Assembly (NCBI GenBank): GCA_017454905.1
Contig: JAFTCB010000057.1
Span: forward strand, 1-64,000
Source of the DNA: Bacteroidales bacterium
Lineage (GTDB): Bacteria; Bacteroidota; Bacteroidia; Bacteroidales; UBA932
Direction of reading: 5' to 3'
Length of the DNA stretch: 64,000 nucleotides
Shown in pieces: positions 16,775 to 23,969 of the stretch (the stretch's first letter is position 1; every line of letters starts with the position of its first letter). Under the pieces are notes generated by a model that made no database searches, had not been told where the DNA came from, and saw nothing but the letters and a program-made list of their open reading frames with translations. The position numbers were made by a program, and so were the translations under genes.

Positions 16775-17187
16775 TCGGTTTTCTTTTTCTTCATTTGTGC
16801 GACGTCGATGATGAAGACCATCAGGGAGGAGATGCCGATGGCCAGGCAGTCCGCGCCGAAGTCCTTGATGTCCTGCCTGCGGTAGGGGAGCGACCCCTGG
16901 ATGATCTCGGTGATGCCGGCGAAGATGCAGCCGACGGCGCAGATGCTGATCAGGGCCGCGAGGGCCTGCCAGGGTTTCTCGGTCAGGTCGTCGTATGCCA
17001 GGAACGCGAGGACCGGGAAGGGGAAGAACATGCAGAAATGGACGATCTTGTCCATCCGGATGCCCAGGAACTGCTTCGGCACGTCCGGCAGTTTGTTGAA
17101 GTTGGCGAAGCAGAGATAGGCCACGGCAACGATGTACAGGAGCATCGCCAGCCGGAAGAGAATGACGCGTGTACGGTTCTGTCTCAT
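16771..17187 (-). CDS. VanZ-family membrane protein
   Basis: 138 residues with four predicted transmembrane helices. The first helix is near residues 10-28. The HFCMFFPFPVLAFL segment follows MDKIVHF, the VanZ-type Lys/His helix start, and GITEIIQGSLPYRRQDIKDFGADCLA is the conserved E-x-x-Q plus R-x2-D-x2-D-x3-N-like motif of the family. The molecular role of VanZ proteins is unresolved; one member gives teicoplanin resistance. It sits 1 nt after the ABC exporter and overlaps the amidase by 4 bp, so it belongs to an envelope-related operon. The C-terminus is Lys-rich. Confidence 0.8.
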   Translation of the reverse strand: MRQNRTRVILFRLAMLLYIVAVAYLCFANFNKLPDVPKQFLGIRMDKIVHFCMFFPFPVLAFLAYDDLTEKPWQALAALISICAVGCIFAGITEIIQGSLPYRRQDIKDFGADCLAIGISSLMVFIIDVAQMKKKKTE

Positions 17188-17188
17188 C

Positions 17189-19018
17189 TTAGAGAGCCTG
17201 CATGTCGTGGAGTTTGCGGTAATAGCCGCCCCGGGCGATCAGCTCGTCATGATTGCCGCGTTCGACGATGCGGCCGTCGTCCATCACGATGATTTCGTCG
17301 GCATTCTTTATGGTGCTGAGACGGTGCGCGATGGCGATGGTGGTGCGGTTCTGCATCAGCTTCTCCAGGGCCTCCTGCACGCTGCGTTCGGACTCGGTGT
17401 CCAGCGAGGCGGTGGCTTCGTCGAGGATGAGGATGGGCGGGTTCTTGTGGATGGCGCGGGCGATGCTGATCCGCTGGCGCTGTCCGCCGGACAGCTTGAC
17501 GCCGCGGTCGCCGATGTTGGTCTGGTAGCCTTCTTCCTTTTCGAGGATGAATTCGTGGGCGCCGGCGATGCGCGCGGCGGCTTCGACTTCTTCGGGGGAG
17601 GCGTCCTGTTTGCCGAAGGCGATGTTGTTGAATATCGTGTCGTTGAACAGGATCGGGTCTTGGTTGACGTTGCCCATCAGGGCGCGCAGGTCGCTCAGGC
17701 GGGCATCGCGGATGTCGGTGCCGTCGATGGTGATGGAGCCTTCGGTGACGTCGTAGAAACGGGGGATCAGGTCCACCAGCGTGGATTTGCCGGCGCCGCT
17801 TGCGCCCACGATGGCGACGGTCTTGCCTTTGGGGATCTCCAGGTCGATGCCGTGCAGCACTTCGCGTCCGTCTTCGTAGCGGAACTTGACGCCGCTGAAG
17901 CGGATGGCGTCGTGCAGCCCGTCCAGCGCTTTGGGCTCCGCGGACTCCCGGATGGGATTTTCCGCATGGAGGATCACGTCGATGCGTTCCATGGAGGCCA
18001 GGCCCTTGGGGATGCCGTAGGCGGCTTTGGAGAGGTCTTTGATGGGCTGGATGACGCTGTAGAGGATGGCCATGTAGGCCATGAACGAAGGGGCGTCGAT
18101 GACGGCGTGGTCGCCCAGGATGAGGGTGCCGCCGAACCACAGGACGATGGCGATCATCGCCGAGCCGAGCAGTTCGCTCACCGGGTGGGCGCTGGCCTGG
18201 CGGACGGCCACCTGGGTGTTCTTGTGGCGCATGGATTCCGTGACGCCGTCGAAGCGGGCGTCCATCCGGCGCTCTGCGCGGAAGGCCTTGACGATGCGCA
18301 GGCCGCCCAGGGTCTCTTCGACCTGGCTCATGGTGTCGCTCCAGTATTTCTGCGCTTCTGCGGAATCCGCCTTGAGGCGGCGGCCGGTGGCGCTGATGAT
18401 GCCGATCATCAGGGGAGCGAAGATGATGACGAACAGGGTGAGCTGCCAGGACATGCGGAACAGTACCCCGAGGTAGATGAGGATCAGGATGGGGTTCTTG
18501 ATCAGCATCTCGATGGTGCTGGTGATGGAGGTTTCCACTTCCTGTACGTCGCCGCTGATGCGGGCGATGATGTCGCCTTTGCGTTCCTGGCTGAAGAAGC
18601 CCAGGGGGAGGGTGAGGATCTTGCGGTAGATCTCCATGCGCAGGTCTTTGACGACGCCGGTGCGGATGGGGACCATGACGGCGGCTGCGCCGAAGTAGCA
18701 GGCTACCTTGATGGCGACGATGGCGATGAAGATGAGGCAGAGCATCAGCAGGACGTGGCTCTGGCCGTAGTCTGCGATGTATTGGGAGACGTAGTAGTAG
18801 GCGTTGTTGGAGATTTCGTTGAAGGGCATGCCGCGGTGCCACGGGATGAATTCGTAGTGGGTGTCGCCTACGTTGAAGAGGATCTGGAGGATCGGGATGA
18901 GCAGGGAGAATGAGAAGACGTTGAAGATGGCGGACAGGATGTTGAGGATCACTGATCCGCCGACGTAGCCTTTATAGGGTGCGACGTAGCGCTTGAGTAT
19001 CTGCCAGAATGCTTTCAT
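17189..19018 (-). CDS. ABC exporter, fused permease and ATPase (MsbA-like)
   Basis: 609 residues. The N-terminal ~330 residues hold six transmembrane helices of the exporter type. The C-terminal ATPase has Walker A GASGAGKST, signature LSGGQRQR, Walker B ILILDEATASLD and the H-loop AHRLSTI. Length and arrangement fit homodimeric lipid A/lipid flippases such as MsbA or multidrug half-transporters. I start at ATG 19018 because the minus -7 box TATATTTG (19035-19028) ends 9 nt upstream, leaving almost no leader; an upstream alternative start would fall inside the promoter. It leads the operon with VanZ and the amidase. Confidence 0.9.
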   Translation of the reverse strand: MKAFWQILKRYVAPYKGYVGGSVILNILSAIFNVFSFSLLIPILQILFNVGDTHYEFIPWHRGMPFNEISNNAYYYVSQYIADYGQSHVLLMLCLIFIAIVAIKVACYFGAAAVMVPIRTGVVKDLRMEIYRKILTLPLGFFSQERKGDIIARISGDVQEVETSITSTIEMLIKNPILILIYLGVLFRMSWQLTLFVIIFAPLMIGIISATGRRLKADSAEAQKYWSDTMSQVEETLGGLRIVKAFRAERRMDARFDGVTESMRHKNTQVAVRQASAHPVSELLGSAMIAIVLWFGGTLILGDHAVIDAPSFMAYMAILYSVIQPIKDLSKAAYGIPKGLASMERIDVILHAENPIRESAEPKALDGLHDAIRFSGVKFRYEDGREVLHGIDLEIPKGKTVAIVGASGAGKSTLVDLIPRFYDVTEGSITIDGTDIRDARLSDLRALMGNVNQDPILFNDTIFNNIAFGKQDASPEEVEAAARIAGAHEFILEKEEGYQTNIGDRGVKLSGGQRQRISIARAIHKNPPILILDEATASLDTESERSVQEALEKLMQNRTTIAIAHRLSTIKNADEIIVMDDGRIVERGNHDELIARGGYYRKLHDMQAL

Positions 19019-19027
19019 ACTATCTGA

Positions 19028-19035
19028 CAAATATA
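19028..19035 (-). promoter_or_regulatory. -7 box for the ABC exporter operon
   Basis: TATATTTG on the minus strand, 9 nt before the start codon at 19018. The predicted 5' leader is about 5 nt. Confidence 0.5.
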
Positions 19036-19118
19036 GCAATATTCCTGAATTATCCGGCCTTGTCGTGTTTTCGCCTTGGCCCGGTTCTTCTTCCGGCAGC
19101 TTTTTGTGTTCGGCCTCC

Positions 19119-19189
19119 GGCAGCTTGCCCCGGGCGGGCAGGGAAGCGTCCTCGCTCCGCTGCGGAAATGCCCGCCCGGGGCAACTGCC
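19119..19189. repeat. Long GC-rich hairpin, 21 paired bases
   Basis: A 16-bp perfect stem (19125-19140 with 19169-19184) is extended by GGCAG/CTGCC (19119-19123 with 19185-19189) across a single bulged C. The 28-nt loop can itself fold. There is no T-tract in either direction. Confidence 0.7.
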
Positions 19190-19304
19190 TGTGGCCGTTT
19201 CGCTTTTTCGCCTTGTTCAGGCTTTCCTTCCTTTTCCCGGGGGCGCGCAGGTGTGTGGCGTGTGTGGCGTGACAAGCAACTTGCTGATCTATAGCTAAAA
19301 CTGA

Positions 19305-19375
19305 AATCTCGGGTGCTTTTTTAGGGTACCCGAGATTTTAGTTATTGTTGAGAATCAGTCACTTCCGTGTCACGG
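19305..19375 (+). repeat. 71-nt dispersed hairpin element, copy 2
   Basis: Same length and block order as 730-800 (AATCTCGGG arm, CCCGAGATT arm, TTGTTGA, GTCACGG). It sits just downstream of the M28 gene on the minus strand and could act as its terminator. Confidence 0.45.
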
Positions 19376-19384
19376 TTTCCTTGA

Positions 19385-20254
19385 TCATAATCTGCTGCGG
19401 AGCCAGGTTTCGATGAGGGTGAGGCGGCGGGAGAGGACGGCGTAGTCGAGGGTGGCGGCGGTGTCGGCGGGTTTGTTGGTGTTCATCGTGATGCCGGAGG
19501 TGAACATGACGGCGGGGATGCCGGCTTCCAGGAACCAGCGCTGGTCGCCGATCCGCCGGTAGAAGAGTTCGGTGAAGGAGGCGCTGCCGTAGTAGTCGAA
19601 GGAGAGGTCCAGGCGCGGCAGGCGATTGGCGGCTTCCAGTCCTGCACGGAAAGCATTTCCGCCCAGGGCGATCAGGTAGTCGGGACGGCCGCTGTGCACC
19701 GGGGCGAGGGTGGAGCCGATCTGGTCGAGGTTGATGACCCCGGCGAGGGGATATTTGCCGCGGAAGCGGTCGAGGAAGGCCTTGGCGCCGGAAAGATCGG
19801 TATGGTGTCCGTCGAAGGCGACGAAGATCAGCCCGGTGTCGCCCGTGCAGTCCGCGGGCAGGGTACGTGCCAGCGCGAGCAGGGCCGCCACCCCGGAGGC
19901 ATTGGCGTCAGCCCCGGGATAAAGCGTGCCGTCCAGCGTCCCCAGCCCGTCGAAGTACGCGCTCACCACCAGGTAGGAGCGGAACCAGCCCGGCGTCACG
20001 GCGACGACGTTGTGCCCCGCTTTCTCCCCTGCGGGGAAACTCTGCACCGTGGTCCGCAGGCCGGCGTTGCGCAGCTCGCGGAGCAGGTAGAAGGTCACGG
20101 ACTGGGCGCCCGCCGTACCGCAGGCCCGGCCGGTCTGCAGGGAGTCGGCGAGGAACGCCACCTCGGCGCGGAGAACTCCGGCCCTGTCGTCCTGTCCGGG
20201 GAGGGAGAGGGAAATCAGCAGGGCTGGAAGTACGATTTTGAGGATTCGCTTCAA
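19385..20254 (-). CDS. Secreted M28-family peptidase homologue with altered metal site
   Basis: 289 residues with a signal peptide (MKRILKIVLPALLISLSLPG). The fold is recognisable as M28 aminopeptidase: GHNVVAVTPG, then YPGADANASGVAALLALAR, FVAFDGHHTDLSGAKAFL, GVINLDQIG. The zinc ligands are mostly replaced. The AHxD His is Tyr (SAYFD), the Asp of DNASG is Ala (ADANASG), the EE pair is HH, and the final His region reads MNTNKPADT. Only the INLD Asp is kept. It is therefore probably not a standard zinc peptidase; a binding role or other chemistry is possible. Divergent from the TPR gene at 20290. Confidence 0.75.
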   Translation of the reverse strand: MKRILKIVLPALLISLSLPGQDDRAGVLRAEVAFLADSLQTGRACGTAGAQSVTFYLLRELRNAGLRTTVQSFPAGEKAGHNVVAVTPGWFRSYLVVSAYFDGLGTLDGTLYPGADANASGVAALLALARTLPADCTGDTGLIFVAFDGHHTDLSGAKAFLDRFRGKYPLAGVINLDQIGSTLAPVHSGRPDYLIALGGNAFRAGLEAANRLPRLDLSFDYYGSASFTELFYRRIGDQRWFLEAGIPAVMFTSGITMNTNKPADTAATLDYAVLSRRLTLIETWLRSRL

Positions 20255-20273
20255 ATCGGGTCCGATAATTGAT

Positions 20274-20289
20274 TATCTTTGCAAAGGTA
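20274..20289. promoter_or_regulatory. Abutting divergent -7 boxes
   Basis: TATCTTTG (20274-20281, plus, for the TPR gene) is directly followed by CAAAGGTA (20282-20289), the minus-strand box TACCTTTG for the M28 gene. The two boxes touch, so only one promoter can be occupied at a time. Confidence 0.55.
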
Positions 20290-22269
20290 ATGAAAAAGTT
20301 TCTGCTGACCATCGCCGTGCTGCTCTTCGGAGTATCTTCCGTGTTCGCCCAGTATGACAAGGATGTCTTCATGTGGCGGGGGCGGCAGGCGTTGTCCGAC
20401 GGGAAGTATGCCCTGGCCATCGAGAACTTCAATGTCCTGTCGCGGCTGGACTCCACGGATTACTGGAGTTTCTTCTTCCGGGGAATCGCCAAATACAATC
20501 TGGGCGACCTGCGCGGCGCGCAAAATGATTTCAATACCTCCGTCCGGCTCAATCCGGTATTTACCAACGGGTTCCATTACCGGGCCATCACCGAGAGCCG
20601 CTTCGGCGACTACGATGCGGCGTTCCGCGATTTCGATCGTGCGCTCGAACTGCGCCCCGGCCAGGTGGGCGTCTATTTCTCCCGGGGCGTGGCCAATTTC
20701 CTGGCGCAGAAGTTCGAGGATGCCGTGGCGGATTTCGACCGTTATATCAAGAAAGAACCCAAGGACCCCGCCGCCTATCTCAACCGGGGAGCCTCCTACC
20801 TCTTCCTTGCGGATACCACGAAGGCGCTGGAGGACTACAACCGGGCAATCCGGCTGGACCGGCTGGAGCCGGAAGGCTTTGTCCGCCGCGCCCGGGTCTA
20901 TGCTTCGCAGAAACGCTACGACGAGGCCATCGAGGACCTGGACCATGCCATCGAACTGGACAAGGAGAATACCTTCGCCTACTTCAACCGCGCCCTGCTC
21001 TATTATGAGACCAAGCGCTACAACGAGGCCATGGCCGACCTCAATACCGTGCTCGACTACGAACCCGGCAATGCCCTGACGCTCTACAACCGGAGCCTCA
21101 TCTACGCCCAGGTCGGTGCCTTCGAGCAGGCGCTGGAGGACATGGACCGCGTGATCAACATCAACCCGGGCAACGTCCTGGCACATTACAACCGGGCGGC
21201 CATTTTCGTGGAGATGGGCCGCTGGCAGGATGCCCTCGAGGACTACAACAAGTCCATCGAGCTGTATCCCGATTTCGCGAAAGCGTATCTGAACCGTTCC
21301 TACGTGGAGAATATGCTCGGCCGGATGCGCGAGTCCCGGGCGGATTACCAGACGGCCCAGCAGAAGGTGCGGGATTACCGTGCGCGCAGCGGGGAGGCTT
21401 CTTTTGCTGATACGACGCGCAAATACAACTCGCTGCTGGCGCTGGATGCGGATTTCGCGAAGAAGGACTTCGACAACGAGCTCCTGCAGCACCGCGACAT
21501 CGACATCCGCCTGCGGCCGCTGTACAAGTTCAGCCTTGCCCCCGAGCGGGAAAACCGCAGCGTGGCCCTCTCGCACCGGTACGAGAACGTGCTGATCGAC
21601 CGCTTCATCGATGCCGCTCCTACGCCGATCACGCTCGGCAATGCGGAGAGCAAGGGTACGGACAACTATCTGTTTACCGCCAACGCGGAGGAGTATTTCG
21701 TCAAGGGCCTCCAGGAACTGCAGCGCAAGCAGTTCAATTCCGCCCTGAGCTGGTTTGACAGGGCGGTGGCCGCCGCCGGCGACGACAACGAGCGCGACCG
21801 CTATGCGCGCTACTACAAGGCGTTCTACCTGATGAACCGGGGCGTGCTGAAGGCGGAGATGATCGACTTCATCGCTTCGCTCGAAGGGAATGTGCAGACC
21901 CTCTCGATGGATACGGACGGCACTACGCGGGCCCGCGTGAGTGACCGGGTGGCCCGGACCTATGATTATTCCGAGGCGGTCGCGGACATCCGCGAGGCCC
22001 TCTCGATCCTGCCGGATATCCCGTATCTCTACTTTGACCTCGGCAACCTCGAGTGCCTGTCGTCGCACTTCGTCGAGGCGCTGGAGAATTACGATATGGC
22101 GATCAAACTCTACCCGGGAATGGGGGATGCCTACTATAACCGCGGCCTCGTCTTGATCTATCTGAAGGACAAGGAAAAAGGCTGTATCGACCTGTCGCGT
22201 GCGGGTGAGCTCGGCGTGGCGGACTCCTACAGTGTCATCTCCAAGTACTGTTCGGATGAAAACAATTAG
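20290..22269 (+). CDS. Exported tetratricopeptide-repeat protein
   Basis: 659 residues with signal peptide (MKKFLLTIAVLLFGVSSVFAQ). About ten TPR units run from residue ~25 to ~370 (for example the LEDYNRAIRLD and IEDLDHAIELD motifs), then a ~100-residue linker with few repeats, then more TPRs to the end. It is a periplasmic or surface protein-interaction scaffold; partner unknown. ATG 20290 is only 8 nt after the -7 box and gives a clean signal peptide. Its last 14 nt overlap the start of the MBL-fold gene, indicating translational coupling. Confidence 0.85.
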   Translation: MKKFLLTIAVLLFGVSSVFAQYDKDVFMWRGRQALSDGKYALAIENFNVLSRLDSTDYWSFFFRGIAKYNLGDLRGAQNDFNTSVRLNPVFTNGFHYRAITESRFGDYDAAFRDFDRALELRPGQVGVYFSRGVANFLAQKFEDAVADFDRYIKKEPKDPAAYLNRGASYLFLADTTKALEDYNRAIRLDRLEPEGFVRRARVYASQKRYDEAIEDLDHAIELDKENTFAYFNRALLYYETKRYNEAMADLNTVLDYEPGNALTLYNRSLIYAQVGAFEQALEDMDRVININPGNVLAHYNRAAIFVEMGRWQDALEDYNKSIELYPDFAKAYLNRSYVENMLGRMRESRADYQTAQQKVRDYRARSGEASFADTTRKYNSLLALDADFAKKDFDNELLQHRDIDIRLRPLYKFSLAPERENRSVALSHRYENVLIDRFIDAAPTPITLGNAESKGTDNYLFTANAEEYFVKGLQELQRKQFNSALSWFDRAVAAAGDDNERDRYARYYKAFYLMNRGVLKAEMIDFIASLEGNVQTLSMDTDGTTRARVSDRVARTYDYSEAVADIREALSILPDIPYLYFDLGNLECLSSHFVEALENYDMAIKLYPGMGDAYYNRGLVLIYLKDKEKGCIDLSRAGELGVADSYSVISKYCSDENN

Positions 22270-23083
22270 GTTCAAGTCCTTCACCTCCGGCAGCTGCGGC
22301 AACTGCTATTTTATCGGGATTTTCAGTGAAGAGGGTGCCTGCGAGGCGGGGGTGCTGGTGGATGCGGGTTTCAGTCCGCGCCGCCTCAAGAAGGAGTTGG
22401 AACGGGAGCATCTGGGTTTCGGGGATTTCGCCGGACTGCTGATCACCCACGACCACAATGACCACATCCGTTCGCTGGGTTCGTATTGCAAGCACCTGGG
22501 CAAGCCGGTGTGGACGTCGCCGGAGTTGGCGGGTGCCCTGTCCCGGCATTTCATCACGGGGGAGTATTACGGCGGCTGCCGCCGGGAACTGGCCCCCGGG
22601 TGGAACGAACTGGTCCCCGGACGCATCCGGGCGCAGTATTTCGAGGTGCCGCACGATGCCTCCTGTACCTTTGGTTATGCGCTGATGTTGGATGATCATA
22701 AGTTCGTGATCATGACGGATATCGGGCGGATGGTGCCGCAGGCGCTGGCGTTTGCCCGGCAGGCGGATACGGTGGTGATCGAGTCCAATTACGATCTGGA
22801 AATGCTGCGGCACGGGCCTTATCCCAAGGATCTGCAGGATCGCATTTGCGGCGGCAACGGACATCTTTCCAATGTCGAGTGCGCCGAGGCTCTCCGGGAT
22901 TTCGTGCACCCCGGCCTGCGTAACATCTTCCTCTGCCACTTGTCCGAGCACAACAATACGCCCGAACTGGCTTACCGGACGAATGCCGCCGCCCTTCAGT
23001 CCTGCTACGCCGGCTCAGATGCGCGCCTCCCGCGCCTCTGCCCCCTTCCCCGCATGACGCCCTCCCCGCTGTTCATCCTCTAA
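22256..23083 (+). CDS. MBL-fold metallo-hydrolase (YycJ/WalJ-like)
   Basis: 275 residues. The N-terminal FKSFTSGSCGNCYFI and the metal motif LLITHDHNDHIRSL are typical of the YycJ/WalJ group of metallo-beta-lactamase-fold hydrolases, thought to act as a nuclease or in envelope control. Further ligands are in FEVPHDASCTFGY, MTDIG and a late CHLSEHNNTP. The C-terminus ends in the usual PLPR-x-TPSPLFIL. The start at ATG 22256 overlaps the TPR gene by 14 nt in another frame. The gene is followed by nearly 900 nt without genes. Confidence 0.88.
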   Translation: MKTIRFKSFTSGSCGNCYFIGIFSEEGACEAGVLVDAGFSPRRLKKELEREHLGFGDFAGLLITHDHNDHIRSLGSYCKHLGKPVWTSPELAGALSRHFITGEYYGGCRRELAPGWNELVPGRIRAQYFEVPHDASCTFGYALMLDDHKFVIMTDIGRMVPQALAFARQADTVVIESNYDLEMLRHGPYPKDLQDRICGGNGHLSNVECAEALRDFVHPGLRNIFLCHLSEHNNTPELAYRTNAAALQSCYAGSDARLPRLCPLPRMTPSPLFIL

Positions 23084-23101
23084 CTTGAATCAATACCGCC
23101 C

Positions 23102-23155
23102 GCCAGGCAGGATGGTCCGCTTCGCTCCGAGCTCAGCGGACCAACCCTGCCTGGC
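23102..23155. repeat. Hairpin A, 19 paired bases
   Basis: GCCAGGCAGG (23102-23111) pairs with 23146-23155, and TGGTCCGCT (23113-23121) with 23135-23143, with a small internal loop between. The apical loop is 13 nt. Confidence 0.75.
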
Positions 23156-23219
23156 TGCGGCTGACCGGCAGCGGCAGGTGTTCGGGCTGTTGTTCTGTGT
23201 TCTGCCGCGGTCAGCCGCA
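23156..23219. repeat. Hairpin B, 12-bp outer stem
   Basis: TGCGGCTGACCG (23156-23167) pairs perfectly with 23208-23219. An inner CGGCAG/CTGCCG stem (23173-23178 with 23202-23207) stacks beneath it. Confidence 0.7.
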
Positions 23220-23358
23220 GGCGCCCGGGCTGACGTCGGGAAAGGGCGGGGCTGTTCCGGCTCGATTGCTGGACGGCTGACTCCTCCTGGTTGGCCAGGT
23301 CCTTCGGTCCCGGCCAACAGTCGTCAGAAAGACGCCGTCCTGGTCTGCGTCGTCGGCT

Positions 23359-23384
23359 CAGTTGGATGCCCGGGCATCCAACTG
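23359..23384. repeat. 26-bp perfect palindrome
   Basis: CAGTTGGATGCCC at 23359-23371 is followed immediately by its exact reverse complement at 23372-23384, with no loop. Confidence 0.8.
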
Positions 23385-23603
23385 CCCCTCCTCCTCATCC
23401 CAGCGCTGCCCTCGCCGGGCCCCGCTTTTCCTTTCCCTCCTGATCGCCCCGGGCACCTGCGGCTGACCACGGCTCGTCGCTGCTTCCTGAAACTTACCGT
23501 GACTGCTCGCGGTTTCTCTCGGTTTCTCCCGGCTTCAAGTGTCACGCCGGTGCTTCTACCGTCCCAAAGTTATGGACGATAGGCGCAATAACCCGGGTTT
23601 TTC

Positions 23604-23638
23604 GCTCCCACCGTCCCAGTGTCGGGGACGGTGGGAGC
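23604..23638. repeat. Hairpin E, 14-bp perfect stem
   Basis: GCTCCCACCGTCCC (23604-23617) pairs with 23625-23638 around a 7-nt loop. Confidence 0.75.
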
Positions 23639-23746
23639 AGTCATCGGGAAAGTTGTGTCATCCGTGGGAGTTGCCGCTGCCGCGGTGCAAAAGATTGATC
23701 TGTCTCGTCAGCCGTTCTGGAAATGCTCCCCTCCGGAGCCGGATAA

Positions 23747-23804
23747 GGCAACAGGTTGCAGCCGGACAAGCGTTTTTTGCTTGTCCGGCTGCAAGCCAGT
23801 TGCC
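23747..23804. repeat. Hairpin F, 16-bp plus 6-bp stems
   Basis: TTGCAGCCGGACAAGC (23756-23771) pairs with 23779-23794 around loop GTTTTTT. An outer GGCAAC/GTTGCC stem (23747-23752 with 23799-23804) encloses it. Confidence 0.75.
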
Positions 23805-23862
23805 TCCGGCGACCCTTGCAAGAAAGAGGTCCAGGAGCAGAACCATAATGATAAAATAGAAA

Positions 23863-23901
23863 GCCGGGGGCGAAACGCTTTTCTCGCGTTTCGCCCCCGG
23901 C
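23863..23901. terminator. Hairpin G, 16-bp perfect stem before the pgi promoter
   Basis: GCCGGGGGCGAAACGC (23863-23878), loop TTTTCTC, perfect complement at 23886-23901. It may insulate pgi from upstream transcription; the sequence after it is A-rich, not T-rich, in the plus direction. Confidence 0.65.
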
Positions 23902-23921
23902 GCAAAAACCAAAGAAATTAT

Positions 23922-23929
23922 TATATTTG
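23922..23929 (+). promoter_or_regulatory. -7 box for pgi
   Basis: TATATTTG, 40 nt upstream of the pgi start codon and 20 nt after hairpin G. Confidence 0.55.
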
Positions 23930-23969
23930 TAAGCTACAAACACTGAACAATTAATAATTCAATACAATT

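Larger units (their letters stand above)
19019..19384. other. 366-bp intergenic stretch with hairpins
   Basis: No gene is seen. It contains the exporter promoter at 19028-19035, a very strong GC-rich hairpin at 19119-19189, a T/C-rich spacer with short GTGTGGC repeats, and the second copy of the 71-nt hairpin element at 19305-19375. Confidence 0.6.
23084..23969. other. 886-bp non-coding region with an array of hairpins
   Basis: No plausible gene on either strand. It holds at least seven separate foldbacks with different sequences: 23102-23155, 23156-23219, 23271-23340, 23359-23384 (perfect palindrome), 23604-23638, 23747-23804 and 23863-23901. The pgi promoter follows at 23922-23929. The motif TGCGGCTGACC occurs twice (23156 and 23459). 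The region may encode a structured RNA, tandem terminators or a nest of palindromic repeats. Confidence 0.6.

Noticed and set aside
23085..23582. 165-codon plus-strand frame in the hairpin region
   Set aside because: It runs through four palindromes, is Pro/Arg-rich with no motif and has no promoter or start context.
23084..23969. CRISPR array or tandem repeat family in the 23-kb region
   Set aside because: The hairpins have different sequences and irregular spacing; there are no constant repeats with unique spacers and no cas genes.
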